DNA of 60,949 bases. Origin: Eggerthellaceae bacterium. Its GTDB lineage: Bacteria > Actinomycetota > Coriobacteriia > Coriobacteriales > Eggerthellaceae. Every line of letters starts with the position of its first letter. Position 1 is the stretch's first letter. Below, piece after piece: positions 8,241 through 18,700 of this stretch. Below the pieces are notes generated by a model. The model was given only the letters and a program-made list of their open reading frames with translations. It was not told where the DNA came from and made no database searches. The stretch spans positions 1-60,949 of the forward strand of contig JAFUCE010000014.1 in NCBI GenBank assembly GCA_017459805.1, read 5' to 3'. Both the position numbers and the translations under genes were made by a program.

Positions 8241-8340
8241 CGTGTTATTCACGGCTGTTTTTCAGCTGCCCACAGGAATGCGTCTCGCTCGTCAGTATCT
8301 TCTACGTGTTATTCACGGCTGTTCTTCAGCTGTCCACAGG
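8241..8340. repeat. Duplicated 3' end of rlmN (two 36-base copies)
   Basis: Two 36-base copies at 8241-8276 and 8305-8340 differ at two positions and are 64 bases apart. The second copy is the end of rlmN; the first, beyond the gene, encodes the same last nine residues and stop (CGQLKNSRE) with only silent changes. This resembles the att duplication left by integration into a gene 3' end. The rest of the 8088-8308 intergenic stretch shows nothing recognisable. Confidence 0.8.
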
Positions 8341-9355
8341 CACCCGCAATGTCAGCGCCGCGGGACGTACGGATGCTCGTTTCAACCCCAGCAGCTGCAA
8401 GTGCCTGCTCCCATTCATGCATCCGCGCCTTTGTTGCGGGCTTGTAGCTGCTTCCCTCAACAGCATTTATGGGCAGCAGGTTCACATGGGCCTTAAGCCC
8501 CGCACAATAAGCTATAAGGGCCGCCTGCGCATCCGCACCATCGTTAACAGAATCAATAAGCAGGTATTCAAAGCTTACGCGTCGCCCCGTTTGTGCCTGA
8601 TACCCAAGCAGTGCATTCTTGAGCGCTTTCAGGGGCGCCGAAGCGCAGCCCGGCATCAGTTCGTTTCGTACATTCTGCTGGGCGCTATGCAGCGAAACGG
8701 CCAGCCTAAATTGCTCGTCCTCCGTGCTAAAACGCTCGATTCCTTTTGTAATGCCGCAGGTAGAAAGCGTCATATGGCGCGCCCCAATGCCTGGGCCCTT
8801 TGGGTGGTTAAGAATGCGCAAGGCCGAAAGAACCGCGTCGTAATTAAGAAAGGGCTCACCTTGGCCCATAATCACCACGTTGCTTGCCCGCATGTCGAAG
8901 TCCCGCGCGACGCACAAGACCTGCCACGCCATCTCGCCCGGAGTTAAATTGCGTGTAAAGCCTTCTTGGCCCGTCGCGCAAAAACGGCACGCCATCGCGC
9001 AGCCCACTTGCGACGACACGCACACACTCAGGCGGCCCACTCCCTCGGCGGCGTCTTGCGTATCGTTTGGAATACCCACGGTTTCAACCAGGGCGCCGTC
9101 GGCAAGTTGCATAATGTATTTATGCGTTCCATCTGCGGAAATGCGCTTGTCGACAAGCTCGGGTACCTGCAACGGCGCCACCCGTGCCAGTTCTTCACGC
9201 AAAACAGCGGGCAGGTTGGTCATCTGGTCATAGGATACAGCCCCATGCCCATAAAGCCATTCAAACAGCTGCATCGCCCGAAAGCGCGGTTGTCCAAGCC
9301 CCGCAACAAGTTCTTCAAGGCCCTGAATGTTGTATGTATCAATTCCCGCACTCAT
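8309..9355 (-). CDS. rlmN: Dual-specificity 23S rRNA A2503 / tRNA A37 methyltransferase RlmN
   Basis: A 348-residue radical SAM enzyme that adds a C2 methyl group to A2503 of 23S rRNA (and tRNA adenosine 37). The iron-sulfur CxxxCxxC is CAMACRFC (Cys119, 123, 126). The second catalytic cysteine is Cys340 in GACGQL near the C-terminus. VIMGQGEPFLNYD corresponds to the SAM-binding GEPL motif. The length is normal. It is encoded on the minus strand and converges with parB. The last 32 coding bases are duplicated downstream. A Cfr-type resistance enzyme is less likely given the fit to RlmN. Confidence 0.95.
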   Translation of the reverse strand: MSAGIDTYNIQGLEELVAGLGQPRFRAMQLFEWLYGHGAVSYDQMTNLPAVLREELARVAPLQVPELVDKRISADGTHKYIMQLADGALVETVGIPNDTQDAAEGVGRLSVCVSSQVGCAMACRFCATGQEGFTRNLTPGEMAWQVLCVARDFDMRASNVVIMGQGEPFLNYDAVLSALRILNHPKGPGIGARHMTLSTCGITKGIERFSTEDEQFRLAVSLHSAQQNVRNELMPGCASAPLKALKNALLGYQAQTGRRVSFEYLLIDSVNDGADAQAALIAYCAGLKAHVNLLPINAVEGSSYKPATKARMHEWEQALAAAGVETSIRTSRGADIAGACGQLKNSRE

Positions 9356-9495
9356 TTCTGCTCAATCATAGTACTACACAAGAACCGCTCCCTCGGCCAG
9401 CCGAAGAAATGCACACTGGCATCGAAGCAGCGCGCTTACAGCGAACCAAATAATGCATCATGAAAAGCAATCGCGCCCAGAGACCACGCCTGCTT

Positions 9496-9504
9496 TGATA
9501 TACT
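9496..9504 (+). promoter_or_regulatory. Extended -10 promoter of ddl
   Basis: TGATATACT, an extended -10 box, 46 bases before the chosen ddl start. No good -35 is visible. Confidence 0.5.
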
Positions 9505-9549
9505 CATGACATACGCTTGAACTATCTCGCGCGCATCAAAGGGGGCCCC

Positions 9550-10497
9550 ATGGCATTGCTCAAAAAGGATATTCCAAACATCCACGTTGCGCTTATTGCA
9601 GGCGGCACCAGTGGTGAACGCGATATATCCATCGCCTCGGGCGATGGCGCCGAAGCAGCTTTGCGCGAAGCCGGTTTTCAGGTCACGCGTCTCGATTCAG
9701 CCAACAAAGACGACCTTGTCACACTCATAAATTCAAGCTTTGACGTGGCCTTTTTGTGCTTGCACGGCAAGGGTGGGGAAGACGGCAGCATACAAGGTCT
9801 TCTTGAAATTGCGGGCATTCCCTACACAGGCCCTGGCGTGTGGTCGAGCGCCACTGCTATCGACAAAACGAAGTCGAAGCTCTTCTACGAACGAGCCAAC
9901 ATTCCCACGCCCGCCTCTATTACGGTGTCTGCGGCTTACAACCCGGAAGACCTAACATCGTTTGCGCAGCAGGCGGGTTTCCCTTTGGTTGTTAAGCCTG
10001 CAACGGAAGGGAGCGCCCTCGGTGTAGAAATTGTTCAGGCAGAAGCAGATCTTCCTGCCGCCATCGAACGTGGCCTCGAAATCGACACCGAAGTTCTTAT
10101 CGAACAATACATTGCAGGCACCGAAATCACGGTTGCCGTACTTGGCAATGCCGAACCCTTCGCGCTACCCGTTATCCAGATTGTGCCGCGCAACAGTTTC
10201 TACGACTTCGACGCGAAGTACGCCCCGGGCGGTTCGCAGCATATTTGTCCTGCACCCTTGTCCGACGAAGTAACCGCACGTGCCCAAGAACTGGGCATCG
10301 CGGCGCATAAAGCCCTCGAGTGCCGTTGCATGTCGCGCACCGACATGATAGTCGACGAGGAGGGCTTGCCCTGGGTGCTGGAAACGAACACAATTCCAGG
10401 CATGACTCAAACCTCGCTTTTGCCCGACGCCGCCGCTGCGGCAGGCATCAGCTTCCCGGAACTGTGTGTCAAACTTATCGAATTTGCCTTGGAATAA
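9550..10497 (+). CDS. ddl: D-alanine--D-alanine ligase
   Basis: A 315-residue ATP-grasp ligase that joins two D-Ala for peptidoglycan precursor synthesis. Family motifs are VALIAGGTSGERDIS at the N-terminus, LHGKGGEDGSIQGLLE near residue 70, VKPATEGSALGVEIV near 150, and the metal/D-Ala binding ETNTIPGMTQTSLLP near 285. ATG at 9550 is preferred because AAAGGGGG precedes it; an in-frame TTG at 9517 adds 11 residues without a ribosome site. alr at the far end of the window supplies its substrate. The gene stands alone here. Confidence 0.93.
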   Translation: MALLKKDIPNIHVALIAGGTSGERDISIASGDGAEAALREAGFQVTRLDSANKDDLVTLINSSFDVAFLCLHGKGGEDGSIQGLLEIAGIPYTGPGVWSSATAIDKTKSKLFYERANIPTPASITVSAAYNPEDLTSFAQQAGFPLVVKPATEGSALGVEIVQAEADLPAAIERGLEIDTEVLIEQYIAGTEITVAVLGNAEPFALPVIQIVPRNSFYDFDAKYAPGGSQHICPAPLSDEVTARAQELGIAAHKALECRCMSRTDMIVDEEGLPWVLETNTIPGMTQTSLLPDAAAAAGISFPELCVKLIEFALE

Positions 10498-10509
10498 ACG
10501 GCGTGCGCC

Positions 10510-11148
10510 TTATAAACCAAGCAGAACTTTCAGCAGGTAAAGCGCCAAAACCACCAGCAGCCCAATAAAGGCCCAGCCCGCCACCATGCAACCCGGGTTG
10601 CGTTTGCGCGCCTGCTCAACCATCTTGTCGTTTAAGGAAAGTTGGTCTTTGATCAGCACGCCTTCGCGCTCGTTTGGCTTCGCATGTCGCCCCTTGGGCA
10701 GCCACGTACCACCCGACTCCACAATCTGGTCGACCGACGACCCGCTCAAGTTCACTTCGGGCCGCACCCCTTCGCCCAACAGGCGAGCGATTTCGGCGCT
10801 GAACATGTCAAAGGCTGCAGCCTGCGCAGGCCCATAGGCAAGCACGACTACTTCGCCCCAGAAGGACGCGTCGTCGCCCGGCGCTCGATACACCGAAGCC
10901 AACAGCACGCGCACCGTCCAGTCCTTGGCGCGGTTCAGCTGCACCACACCCGCTGTTTCCGCGTCCAGTTCGCCCACGGAACCACCAAAGCGGTTGTCCA
11001 CAAATACATGCGTTTTCCCCTCGCGCGTTTCAACGCGCAGCACCAGTTCGTCGCCCACCAGCGTGTCGGCGCCCATAAGCGTGCTCGCCTGGGCTTTTTC
11101 ACGCGCCACAAAGCGCCCATAGGTGCCAAAATAGGGGGTTAGCGCCAT
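10510..11148 (-). CDS. Uncharacterised C-terminally membrane-anchored protein
   Basis: I do not recognise this family. From the ATG at 11148 (excellent AAGGAG ribosome site) it is 212 residues. A soluble N-terminal part of about 150 residues includes ADTLVGDELVLRVETREG and FVDNRFGGSVGELD, possibly a beta-rich fold. The single hydrophobic segment at the C-terminus (MVAGWAFIGLLVVLALYLLKVLLGL, near residues 188-212) suggests a tail anchor facing the cytoplasm. Two further upstream in-frame ATGs (11199, 11253) exist, but the upper one would overlap dinG. It converges with ddl and diverges from dinG, so it is probably monocistronic. Confidence 0.65.
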   Translation of the reverse strand: MALTPYFGTYGRFVAREKAQASTLMGADTLVGDELVLRVETREGKTHVFVDNRFGGSVGELDAETAGVVQLNRAKDWTVRVLLASVYRAPGDDASFWGEVVVLAYGPAQAAAFDMFSAEIARLLGEGVRPEVNLSGSSVDQIVESGGTWLPKGRHAKPNEREGVLIKDQLSLNDKMVEQARKRNPGCMVAGWAFIGLLVVLALYLLKVLLGL

Positions 11149-11231
11149 GTTTTCTCCTTGTGTGCCCACATCTTTATCGGCCTGAATAAGCGTATCCATG
11201 ATAGTCTGAAAAGGGAAAAACAGACAACAAC

Positions 11232-14200
11232 ATGGCTCATTCGCTCGAAACATACATTTACGTTACCGCCCCGCAGCGTGTGAAAGAACGCTATCTGGCG
11301 CTGGCTGACTATGCCAAAACGGCAGACTTTGGTGCCCTCGACGCCGACGTGGTGGTTATAGACACCGAAACAACGGGCGTTTCTTTCAACAACGACGAAC
11401 TCACCCAAATTGCCGCCGCGCGCCTGGTTAAGGGCGAAATCAAAGAGTGGTTCGTCACCTTTGTCAACCCTGTCAAACCCATTCCGGAAGAAATTGCCCA
11501 CCTTACCAACATCACTGACGCCGACGTCGCAGACGCGCCCATGCCTCAGGAAGCGCTGGCGCAGCTGAGTGAATTCGTGGGTGAAAGCGACCTCGTGGCT
11601 CATAATGCAGCCTTTGACAAGGCCTTTTGCACCAAGCATCCCGAAGGTGTCTCGCTGGCTAACAACGCCTGGATTGACTCGCTCGACCTGGCGCGCATCA
11701 GTCTGCCGCGCCTGCGCTCACACCGCCTTATCGACCTCGTTCATGCCTTCGACGCGCCCATTTCAACGCATCGCGCAGACGCCGACGTGGAAGCCTTGTG
11801 CACCATCTATCGCATCCTGCTTTCCGCCATAGCACACATGCCCGAAGAGCTGGTGGCAGAAATCGCCAATCTCGCACCTGTCGAAGAATGGCCAACGGTG
11901 AAGGTGTTCCAGCACTTCGCAAACCCGCTGGCGTCGGGCTTTTCGCTGCGAAGCTTGCGCCAAAACCTTGTTGCCGAATTGCCTTCCAATGACAAAGTAG
12001 ACGCGGCAGAAATTCTTGGCCAGCCCGATGGCGCGCTGGAGTTCCCCACTGCGGACGAAATCGAAGCCGCCTTCACTGCCGAAGGTGCGGCGGGTGCAAT
12101 GTATGAAGACTTCGAGGCGCGCTTCGAACAAGTTGAAATGGCCAGGCAAATCGCAGCTGCCTTTGCAGACGCCGAAAACCTGGTTGTGGAAGCGGGCACA
12201 GGTGTTGGCAAGTCGCTTGCCTACCTGGTGCCATCCGCGCTCACGGCCAAGCACAATAAGATCACCATAGGCGTCGCAACAAAGACAAACGCCCTCCTTG
12301 ACCAGCTCGTTTCCAAGGAATTACCCTTGCTCGCCAGTGCCCTAGGCGGCCTTGAATACGCCAGCCTCAAGGGCTTTTCGCACTACCCCTGCCTGCGCCG
12401 CATCGAGCATGCCATCCAAGGTGGTGCGCGCATGGTAAACGTCCAAGGCAAGGATGTGTCGCAAGCGCCCAGCATGGCGGCGCTCCTGTCCTTTATTGAG
12501 CAGAGCGACTTCGACGACATCGATGCGCTCAAGATTGACTACCGGGCCCTTCCGCGCTACGTCATCACGACTTCAAGCAACGACTGTCTGCGCCGGCGCT
12601 GTCCTTTTTATGGGACAAAATGTTTCGTGCACGGTGCTCGCCAGCGCGCGGAAGCGGCCGACATTGTCGTCACCAATCAGTCGCTCCTTTTCTGCGACGT
12701 AGCGGCCGAAGGTGGCCTGCTGCCGCCCATCCGTTACTGGGTTGTAGACGAAGCCCACAACGCCGAAGACGAAGCCCGTCGCGCCTTTAGTGTTTCGCTC
12801 GACGCGGCCGAAATCACCGCCCTTGCCACACGCGCAAGCTCGGTCGAACCCGCGCGCAATATGTTCACCCGCGCCCAACGCCAACTAGTGGGCAAGGTGG
12901 AAGCCAAGGAAGCCGAAGCGCGCACCCTTTTGGGCGATGCTGCCTATGAAGAAGAAGCTCAGCTCGGCCATTCTGTGGGCGACACGCTTGCCCTTGGTTT
13001 GTGTACGAAAGCTACCAAACACGGCACCGAGTTTGCCCAGGCAGCAGACGAGTTTTGCAAGCACATCCACGACCTGTTGTTCTTCGAAGAACAGGGCCCA
13101 GGTTCCCGCAACTACGACCGCGTTGACCTCTGGATTAACGACGACGTCCGCAGCAGCTATTCCTTTGGCAACCTTGCCTCACTGGCACGCCTCATGTGCG
13201 ATGCGGCCGGGCGTCTTATCAAGGTCAGCCAGGAACTGGTTGCCTTTATGGAAAACGTGCCTGGTGTGGCGGCCGTCCAGCGCGAAATCGCCTCAAGCGT
13301 CCTAGCGCTTAAGGACATCCTGGGCGCCTGCGAACTCATCTTGTTCAACGGCCCTCCCACGCACGCCTATGCTGCCCACCTTGTTCGCAAGGGCCAGGGC
13401 ATAGAATCGCTCGAAGCCATCCTGCTTTCCGTGGCAGACACCCTCAACGAAACCCTGTTCGCCAACACTTACAGCGTCATCTTTACATCCGCAACCATCA
13501 CGGTGGCAAACGCCTTTGACGCCTTCACGGACGCGCTTGGCCTCGGCCAAAGCGAATTTGCGCCCGTGCGCACCTGCCAGCTGGATTCCAGTTACGACTT
13601 CAATAAAAACATGACCATCTATGTGGTCAACGACCTGCCCGAACCTAACGCATCGTCCTACCTGCCCGCGCTCGAACAGCTGCTGTGCGGCGTCCATCGC
13701 GCCCAGGGCGGGTCGGTGCTGACACTGTTCACGAACCGCCGCGAAATGGAAAAAGCCTACGATACGGTTCGCGCGGCCTTAAGTTCCGAAGACTTGCGCA
13801 TCATTTGCCAAAAATGGGGCGTGTCCACCAAGGGCCTGCGCGACGAATTCCTGGCCGACGAAAGCCTATCTCTTTTTGCCCTCAAAAGTTTCTGGGAAGG
13901 TTTCGACGCGCCAGGTGCCACGCTTAAAACCGTGGTCATCCCCAAACTTCCCTTCGCTAAGCCCAGCGACCCGCTGTCCTGCGAACGCGCAAAAAACGAC
14001 GACCGTGCATGGGCCCACTACGTCCTGCCCGCCGCCGTTCTGGAAACCAAACAAGCCGCCGGTCGCCTCATCCGCAGCTCGACCGATACGGGCTCGCTGG
14101 TGCTTGCCGACGTGCGCCTGGTCAGCAAAAACTATGGTTCAACCTTCCTCAATTCGCTGCCCAGCAACAACATCCATATCCTGTCGAGCGCAGAAATTGT

Positions 14201-14312
14201 TGAAGCCCTCGCACGGTCAAACGCGCACATAGAAGCGAGCACGGACGCCCCCATGGACGCCTCCATAGACGCCCACACCAACGCCCATACGGAAGGGGAC
14301 AGCCATGCCTAA
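11232..14312 (+). CDS. dinG: DnaQ-type exonuclease fused to DinG helicase
   Basis: A 1026-residue protein. Residues about 35-205 are a DEDDh 3'-5' exonuclease: VVIDTETTGVSF, VAHNAAFDKAF and a C-terminal HRADADVEA. The rest is a DinG/XPD-type superfamily 2 helicase with Walker A EAGTGVGKS near residue 325. Four Fe-S cluster cysteines are candidates around residues 385-475 (YPCLRR, DCLRRRCPFYGTKC). The VVDEAHN box is near 505, the late motif SFWEGFDAPG near 890, and QAAGRLIRS near 940. The fused layout is usual for Gram-positive DinG. The likely role is resolving DNA or D-loop structures in repair. Its end overlaps the next gene by 8 bases. Confidence 0.93.
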   Translation: MAHSLETYIYVTAPQRVKERYLALADYAKTADFGALDADVVVIDTETTGVSFNNDELTQIAAARLVKGEIKEWFVTFVNPVKPIPEEIAHLTNITDADVADAPMPQEALAQLSEFVGESDLVAHNAAFDKAFCTKHPEGVSLANNAWIDSLDLARISLPRLRSHRLIDLVHAFDAPISTHRADADVEALCTIYRILLSAIAHMPEELVAEIANLAPVEEWPTVKVFQHFANPLASGFSLRSLRQNLVAELPSNDKVDAAEILGQPDGALEFPTADEIEAAFTAEGAAGAMYEDFEARFEQVEMARQIAAAFADAENLVVEAGTGVGKSLAYLVPSALTAKHNKITIGVATKTNALLDQLVSKELPLLASALGGLEYASLKGFSHYPCLRRIEHAIQGGARMVNVQGKDVSQAPSMAALLSFIEQSDFDDIDALKIDYRALPRYVITTSSNDCLRRRCPFYGTKCFVHGARQRAEAADIVVTNQSLLFCDVAAEGGLLPPIRYWVVDEAHNAEDEARRAFSVSLDAAEITALATRASSVEPARNMFTRAQRQLVGKVEAKEAEARTLLGDAAYEEEAQLGHSVGDTLALGLCTKATKHGTEFAQAADEFCKHIHDLLFFEEQGPGSRNYDRVDLWINDDVRSSYSFGNLASLARLMCDAAGRLIKVSQELVAFMENVPGVAAVQREIASSVLALKDILGACELILFNGPPTHAYAAHLVRKGQGIESLEAILLSVADTLNETLFANTYSVIFTSATITVANAFDAFTDALGLGQSEFAPVRTCQLDSSYDFNKNMTIYVVNDLPEPNASSYLPALEQLLCGVHRAQGGSVLTLFTNRREMEKAYDTVRAALSSEDLRIICQKWGVSTKGLRDEFLADESLSLFALKSFWEGFDAPGATLKTVVIPKLPFAKPSDPLSCERAKNDDRAWAHYVLPAAVLETKQAAGRLIRSSTDTGSLVLADVRLVSKNYGSTFLNSLPSNNIHILSSAEIVEALARSNAHIEASTDAPMDASIDAHTNAHTEGDSHA

Positions 14313-15528
14313 GGTTCCTTCCAAACGCGGATCCATGCACATAAAGAAAAAAACTCAGGGAACGTCCAACGAAATATCCTTTTCCGTTCTTGACGCCATA
14401 AACGAAGAAACCCCCAATACCGAATCGAATTCGCCGCGAACCGTTTCGGGCTTAGGCAAAATTTCGGTCTTCACGCTGCCGAACAAACAGGGTAACGACA
14501 GTGTTGCATCCGCCTCCGGTTTCGGCATGTCACGTGCTACCCGCAGCAAGTCCAAGCGGGCGGTCGGCGGAACGGCAAGCTTAGGCCCCGCGTCAGAAGT
14601 CATGGTGCGCAAACAGCGCCGTCGGGTGTCAAAGCTTCTTAATATCGCGGCCGTTTTAGCGCTGCTTGGCATACTTGTTTTTGCGGGCGGGCGGTTCTTT
14701 AATAGCTTTATGGAACGCCAAACGCAAAATCAAAGCGCCATCAACGAAGCTATTTCCTTCCTCGAACAAACCGATGAAGCCTTCGTCGCGCTCGACCAAG
14801 CCATCGCGGCACCAGCGCAAAGCGACGAAGCAAGCTACAACAAAATCCTCGAAGACTTGAATGCCGCCGCGTCCCTGCTCGACCGCGCAGCCAATAGTGC
14901 TGAAACGGTGGTCAACGCCCGCGAAAGCGACACCATGGTCGAAGTGGCCAGCGAGGTGAAGACGTCGGCTCTCGCGCGCAAAGATTTAATCGAAAAAGGT
15001 CGCACGGTGCTCATCCAGGGCGCTGCTGCAAAAACAGCAACTGAACTGGTAGAACAAGCGTGGGAAACAACCCTTCAATCCGATGCTTACGTGCGCGATG
15101 CAACGGTGCTGGCCGAAGACAGTTCGCGCGCAAATATTGAAGCCGCAAACGGACTTACTACTAAAGCACTCGATGGGTTCCAGGAAGCCCTTGTGCTCGT
15201 GCGCCAGGCACAAAGCGCTTACCCTCGTGCGGACCTTTCGAGTTTAGAAGACTATCTTGAAACCCGCTCTGCCGCTCAGCAAAATGCGCTTGTCAGCAAT
15301 GCGTCCCTGCTCGAAGGCGACCGCGCCGCTGCCGAAGCAAACAGCGCCGCCTTCAACGAAAACGAAGAAGCGGCCGCCAAAATTGCTGCAAGCATGCCAG
15401 AAAACCCCGCGCAGCCCATCATCGACCGCTATGCTGAGGTCGGGGGAGCAAGCGACGCCGCCTATCAGGACATCCGCGCGCGCGTGGCCCGTGCCGACGC
15501 TGCCGTCCGCGAGTATCGCAAGCTCTAG
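14305..15528 (+). CDS. Uncharacterised single-pass membrane protein
   Basis: I do not recognise a family. The 407-residue protein has a basic, Ser/Thr-rich cytoplasmic part (1-108). One transmembrane helix (VSKLLNIAAVLALLGILVF, about residues 109-127) follows, and then an outside part of about 270 residues. That part is Ala/Glu/Gln-rich and looks like long helices or a coiled coil (repeated DEAFVALDQAIA, AAEANSAAFNENEEAAAK). It overlaps the end of dinG by 8 bases in a different frame, so it is translationally coupled to it. A role in envelope structure is only a guess. Confidence 0.7.
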   Translation: MPKVPSKRGSMHIKKKTQGTSNEISFSVLDAINEETPNTESNSPRTVSGLGKISVFTLPNKQGNDSVASASGFGMSRATRSKSKRAVGGTASLGPASEVMVRKQRRRVSKLLNIAAVLALLGILVFAGGRFFNSFMERQTQNQSAINEAISFLEQTDEAFVALDQAIAAPAQSDEASYNKILEDLNAAASLLDRAANSAETVVNARESDTMVEVASEVKTSALARKDLIEKGRTVLIQGAAAKTATELVEQAWETTLQSDAYVRDATVLAEDSSRANIEAANGLTTKALDGFQEALVLVRQAQSAYPRADLSSLEDYLETRSAAQQNALVSNASLLEGDRAAAEANSAAFNENEEAAAKIAASMPENPAQPIIDRYAEVGGASDAAYQDIRARVARADAAVREYRKL

Positions 15529-15701
15529 ACAGCCCGCATAGCGCACCTGCTTCAATCGCCAGCGTGCAAAAAGCGTGAAGCATTGGGGAATTTGCTGTTC
15601 AAACCCATTTTGCGCCAAGCAAATGTCGTATACTGCATGCTGAGAAAATCTGTGCTTTGGCACACCTAAACAAACGTGAAAAGCTTTAGAAAGGCTCACT
15701 C

Positions 15702-18700
15702 ATGGCTCACATAATGGAAGACATTGCATATCTGTCGCAAGAAATTGGCCCCCGACCTGCGGGAACCGAAGAAGAACAACAGGCGGCGCTCTACATTGCC
15801 GACGAAATCCAAAAGCGCACCGGCTTTACGGCGAATATTGAAGACTTCAACACCGCCACCCAGCCAGGGCTTATTGAAGCCATTTGCTTTGGTGCCGCCG
15901 CCATCTTTTCGCTGCTGGCCATCATTGCGAACATCTTTGTCATTCCCGCATTTTTCATTTCGCTCGCCGCAGCCATTCTTTATGTACTCGAACTGCTCGA
16001 CCGCCCCGTGCTTTCCCGCTTCTTTGAACGCGGCGTAAGCCAAAATGTGGTCAGCCGCTACACCCCAGGCGCGGGTCCGGCGGAGCGCGGGCGCAAGGTG
16101 GTGCTCGTTGCCCATTACGACAGCAGCAAAGTCCAGGCCGAACTCAACGGTGGCCTGTTCAAGTCATACCCCACGCTGCTCAAAGCTTCGGCTGTGGGCC
16201 TTGTTGCCTTGCCCGTCATCTGGCTCATTCGCACGTTGTTCCTGCTGCACGCCACTGGTGGCGCCGTCATTTTCTTCAACGTGCTTGCTTTCGTCGCGCT
16301 AATTTTGGCACTCATCCCCGTGGTCGTTTTCATCATGCATAAAACAGCCACCTATAACGAAGCAGCCAACAACAATGCAGCTGGCGTTGCGACCATGATG
16401 GAAGTCGCGCGCATTATTGCCGACGGTTCGCTTTCCGAAGAAGAAATTGCCGCGATGGCCGACGCTGTAATCCAAGGCGCCCAGCGTGCCTTCGAAGAAG
16501 GTGTTGTTCCCGAAGGTGCCACGCTTGAATACGACGAAGGTCTTGACCTGTCCGACGAAGAACGCCTGGCGTCCGCCAAGTCTGCGATTGCCGCCATTAC
16601 GGGCCGCCCCGTGCGCAGCTACGAAGTCGAAAAGATTGACTTCACCCCCATGGCTGACCGCGATGACATCGAACTTTACAACGAAGACATGGACTACGGC
16701 GAATACGCTTATTCCGAAGACGACGAACTGACCACGCGCCTGCCTGAAGTGGATGCTGACCAGGCACAAGACGCACAGGCAGCGCCGCTTGAAGACGCCG
16801 GTATGGCTGCTGCTGAAGGTCAAGCCGTCAAGGAAACAGATGAAAAGGCAGCGCCGCTCGAAAGCGTGTTCCTGCCCCTGATGCCCGTTGAAGGTGCTCT
16901 TGAAGCTGCCGCAGCGGAAGAAGTTGCAGCTGCCGAAGCCGCTGAGGTTGTTACGGAAATTGCTGCCGAAGCTGCCATCGAAGAAGCCGCTGAAGAAGCC
17001 GTCGTCGAAGAAGCCGCACAAGCTGCACCCTACACGCCGTGCTTTACCCCCGTGGCTACACCCGCGCCTGAACTCGCTCCGACCAACGAACCAGCCTGGT
17101 TCACGGCGGGTCGCGCCAAGGCAGCCAAAAAGCCTGAAGCCGACGCCACACCCGTGCGCCGTTCGCGCTACGCCGACGCCCTCGACGCCGCTTTAGCCGC
17201 CAGCAACAGCCACATGAACGAGGCCGCACGCATGCTTGATGAAGGCACTATCGAGCGCATCAGCAAAATGCAGCGCGACATCGAAGCGGGCGCATCCGCC
17301 AAGGCCTTTAGCGCCGAACCTTTGCAAAACTTGCTTTCTGACGAAGCCAAGGCTGAAGCGGAAGAAGCTGAAGAGGCGCAGGCAGAAGCATTTGATGCCA
17401 CCTTTGAAGACAGCCTTGAAACGACTGCTGCTGAAGCAACAAGCGAGGAGGCCGCCGAAGCAAGCGAAGAAGCCGTTGAAGCATCAGAAGCAAGCGAAGC
17501 CCCTGAGGCAGACGAAACCTCCGAAACCCCAGCAAGCCCTGCTGAAACAACTACCGCAACAGTCGATCTCAACGCACCCGCCGAAGAAATCGAAGCTGCT
17601 GAAGAAGCTGCCGCGCCCGACCATACCATCGCCATGGCGCCCATCGACATCAGCAAACTTGAAACCGAACCCGCGCCCAAGACCGACGCCCCCACGGGCG
17701 AATCACACGACTTTAGCAAGATCGAAGCACCGCAGCGCCGCTATCGCAGCATAAGCCTGCCCGCCTTCGAACAGCTGGAAGAAGAAGACAACGACGCGCC
17801 ATCGCGCTACAACTCGCTCGACTCCGAACGCATTCCGCGCATCACGGCCGATACGAGCGCAGAACCCGTTTCGCTCATCCAAGACTTCAACGAATCGCCC
17901 CAGGCCACGCCTTCAACCCAGCCTGAAGAAACCATGACGGCTGAAGAGAAGCGCGCGGCCCTACGCAATGCTATTCCTTCGCTTTCGGGCGAATTTGCTC
18001 CCGTGGTCATTGACGAAGCGAAGCCCGCTGACGAAGAAAACGCAGAAGTGTCCAAGACGGGTTCCTTCGCAACGGCCAGCGCCAGCAACGAAGTGCCCTT
18101 CGCCCCCGTTGGCGACGAACTGGTGGCCAGCCTTGAGCCCGAAGAGCGCTACGTCGAAGACGCGGACGACTCCAGCTTCGACGAAACCACCACGGAAACG
18201 GGCGCCTATGCGGGCCCGGGCTATGTGGAAATGCCCGAGTCGCGTCTGAGCCGCTTCTTTAATCGCTTCCGCAAGAAGGAAAAGGTTGAAGAAACCTCCA
18301 CGAGCGAATGGCTTGACGTGGACGAAAACTTTGATGCGCGCACGGTTGGTGCTGAGCGCGGTTCGTGGGAAAGCTTCCGCACTGATGCCGACGATGCAGC
18401 AGACACCGCAAAAGAAGCTGCAGACACCACAGACGCGCCAAGCACAGCTGAAACTACCAGCCGCACAAAGGAGGCAGCTGAAGCTCCCGAAACGTCCGAC
18501 CGCGCGACCACTCGCGACCGCTTCGCCCGCATGCAATCTGCCAGCGCCGCCTCCGCCTTTGCGCCCGCCGCAGCCCCAGCCGTCGACGACGAATACGCAA
18601 GCGACTTCGACGACGAAAACGACGAAGAAGCCCCCGCCCAGGGAAGGCTGTTCGGCGAATACGAATATGTTGACGTGGACGAAGAAGACTCGCGCAGCTG

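Noticed and set aside
8192-8947. 251-residue plus-strand open frame
   Set aside because: Antisense to rlmN with no domain or ribosome site.
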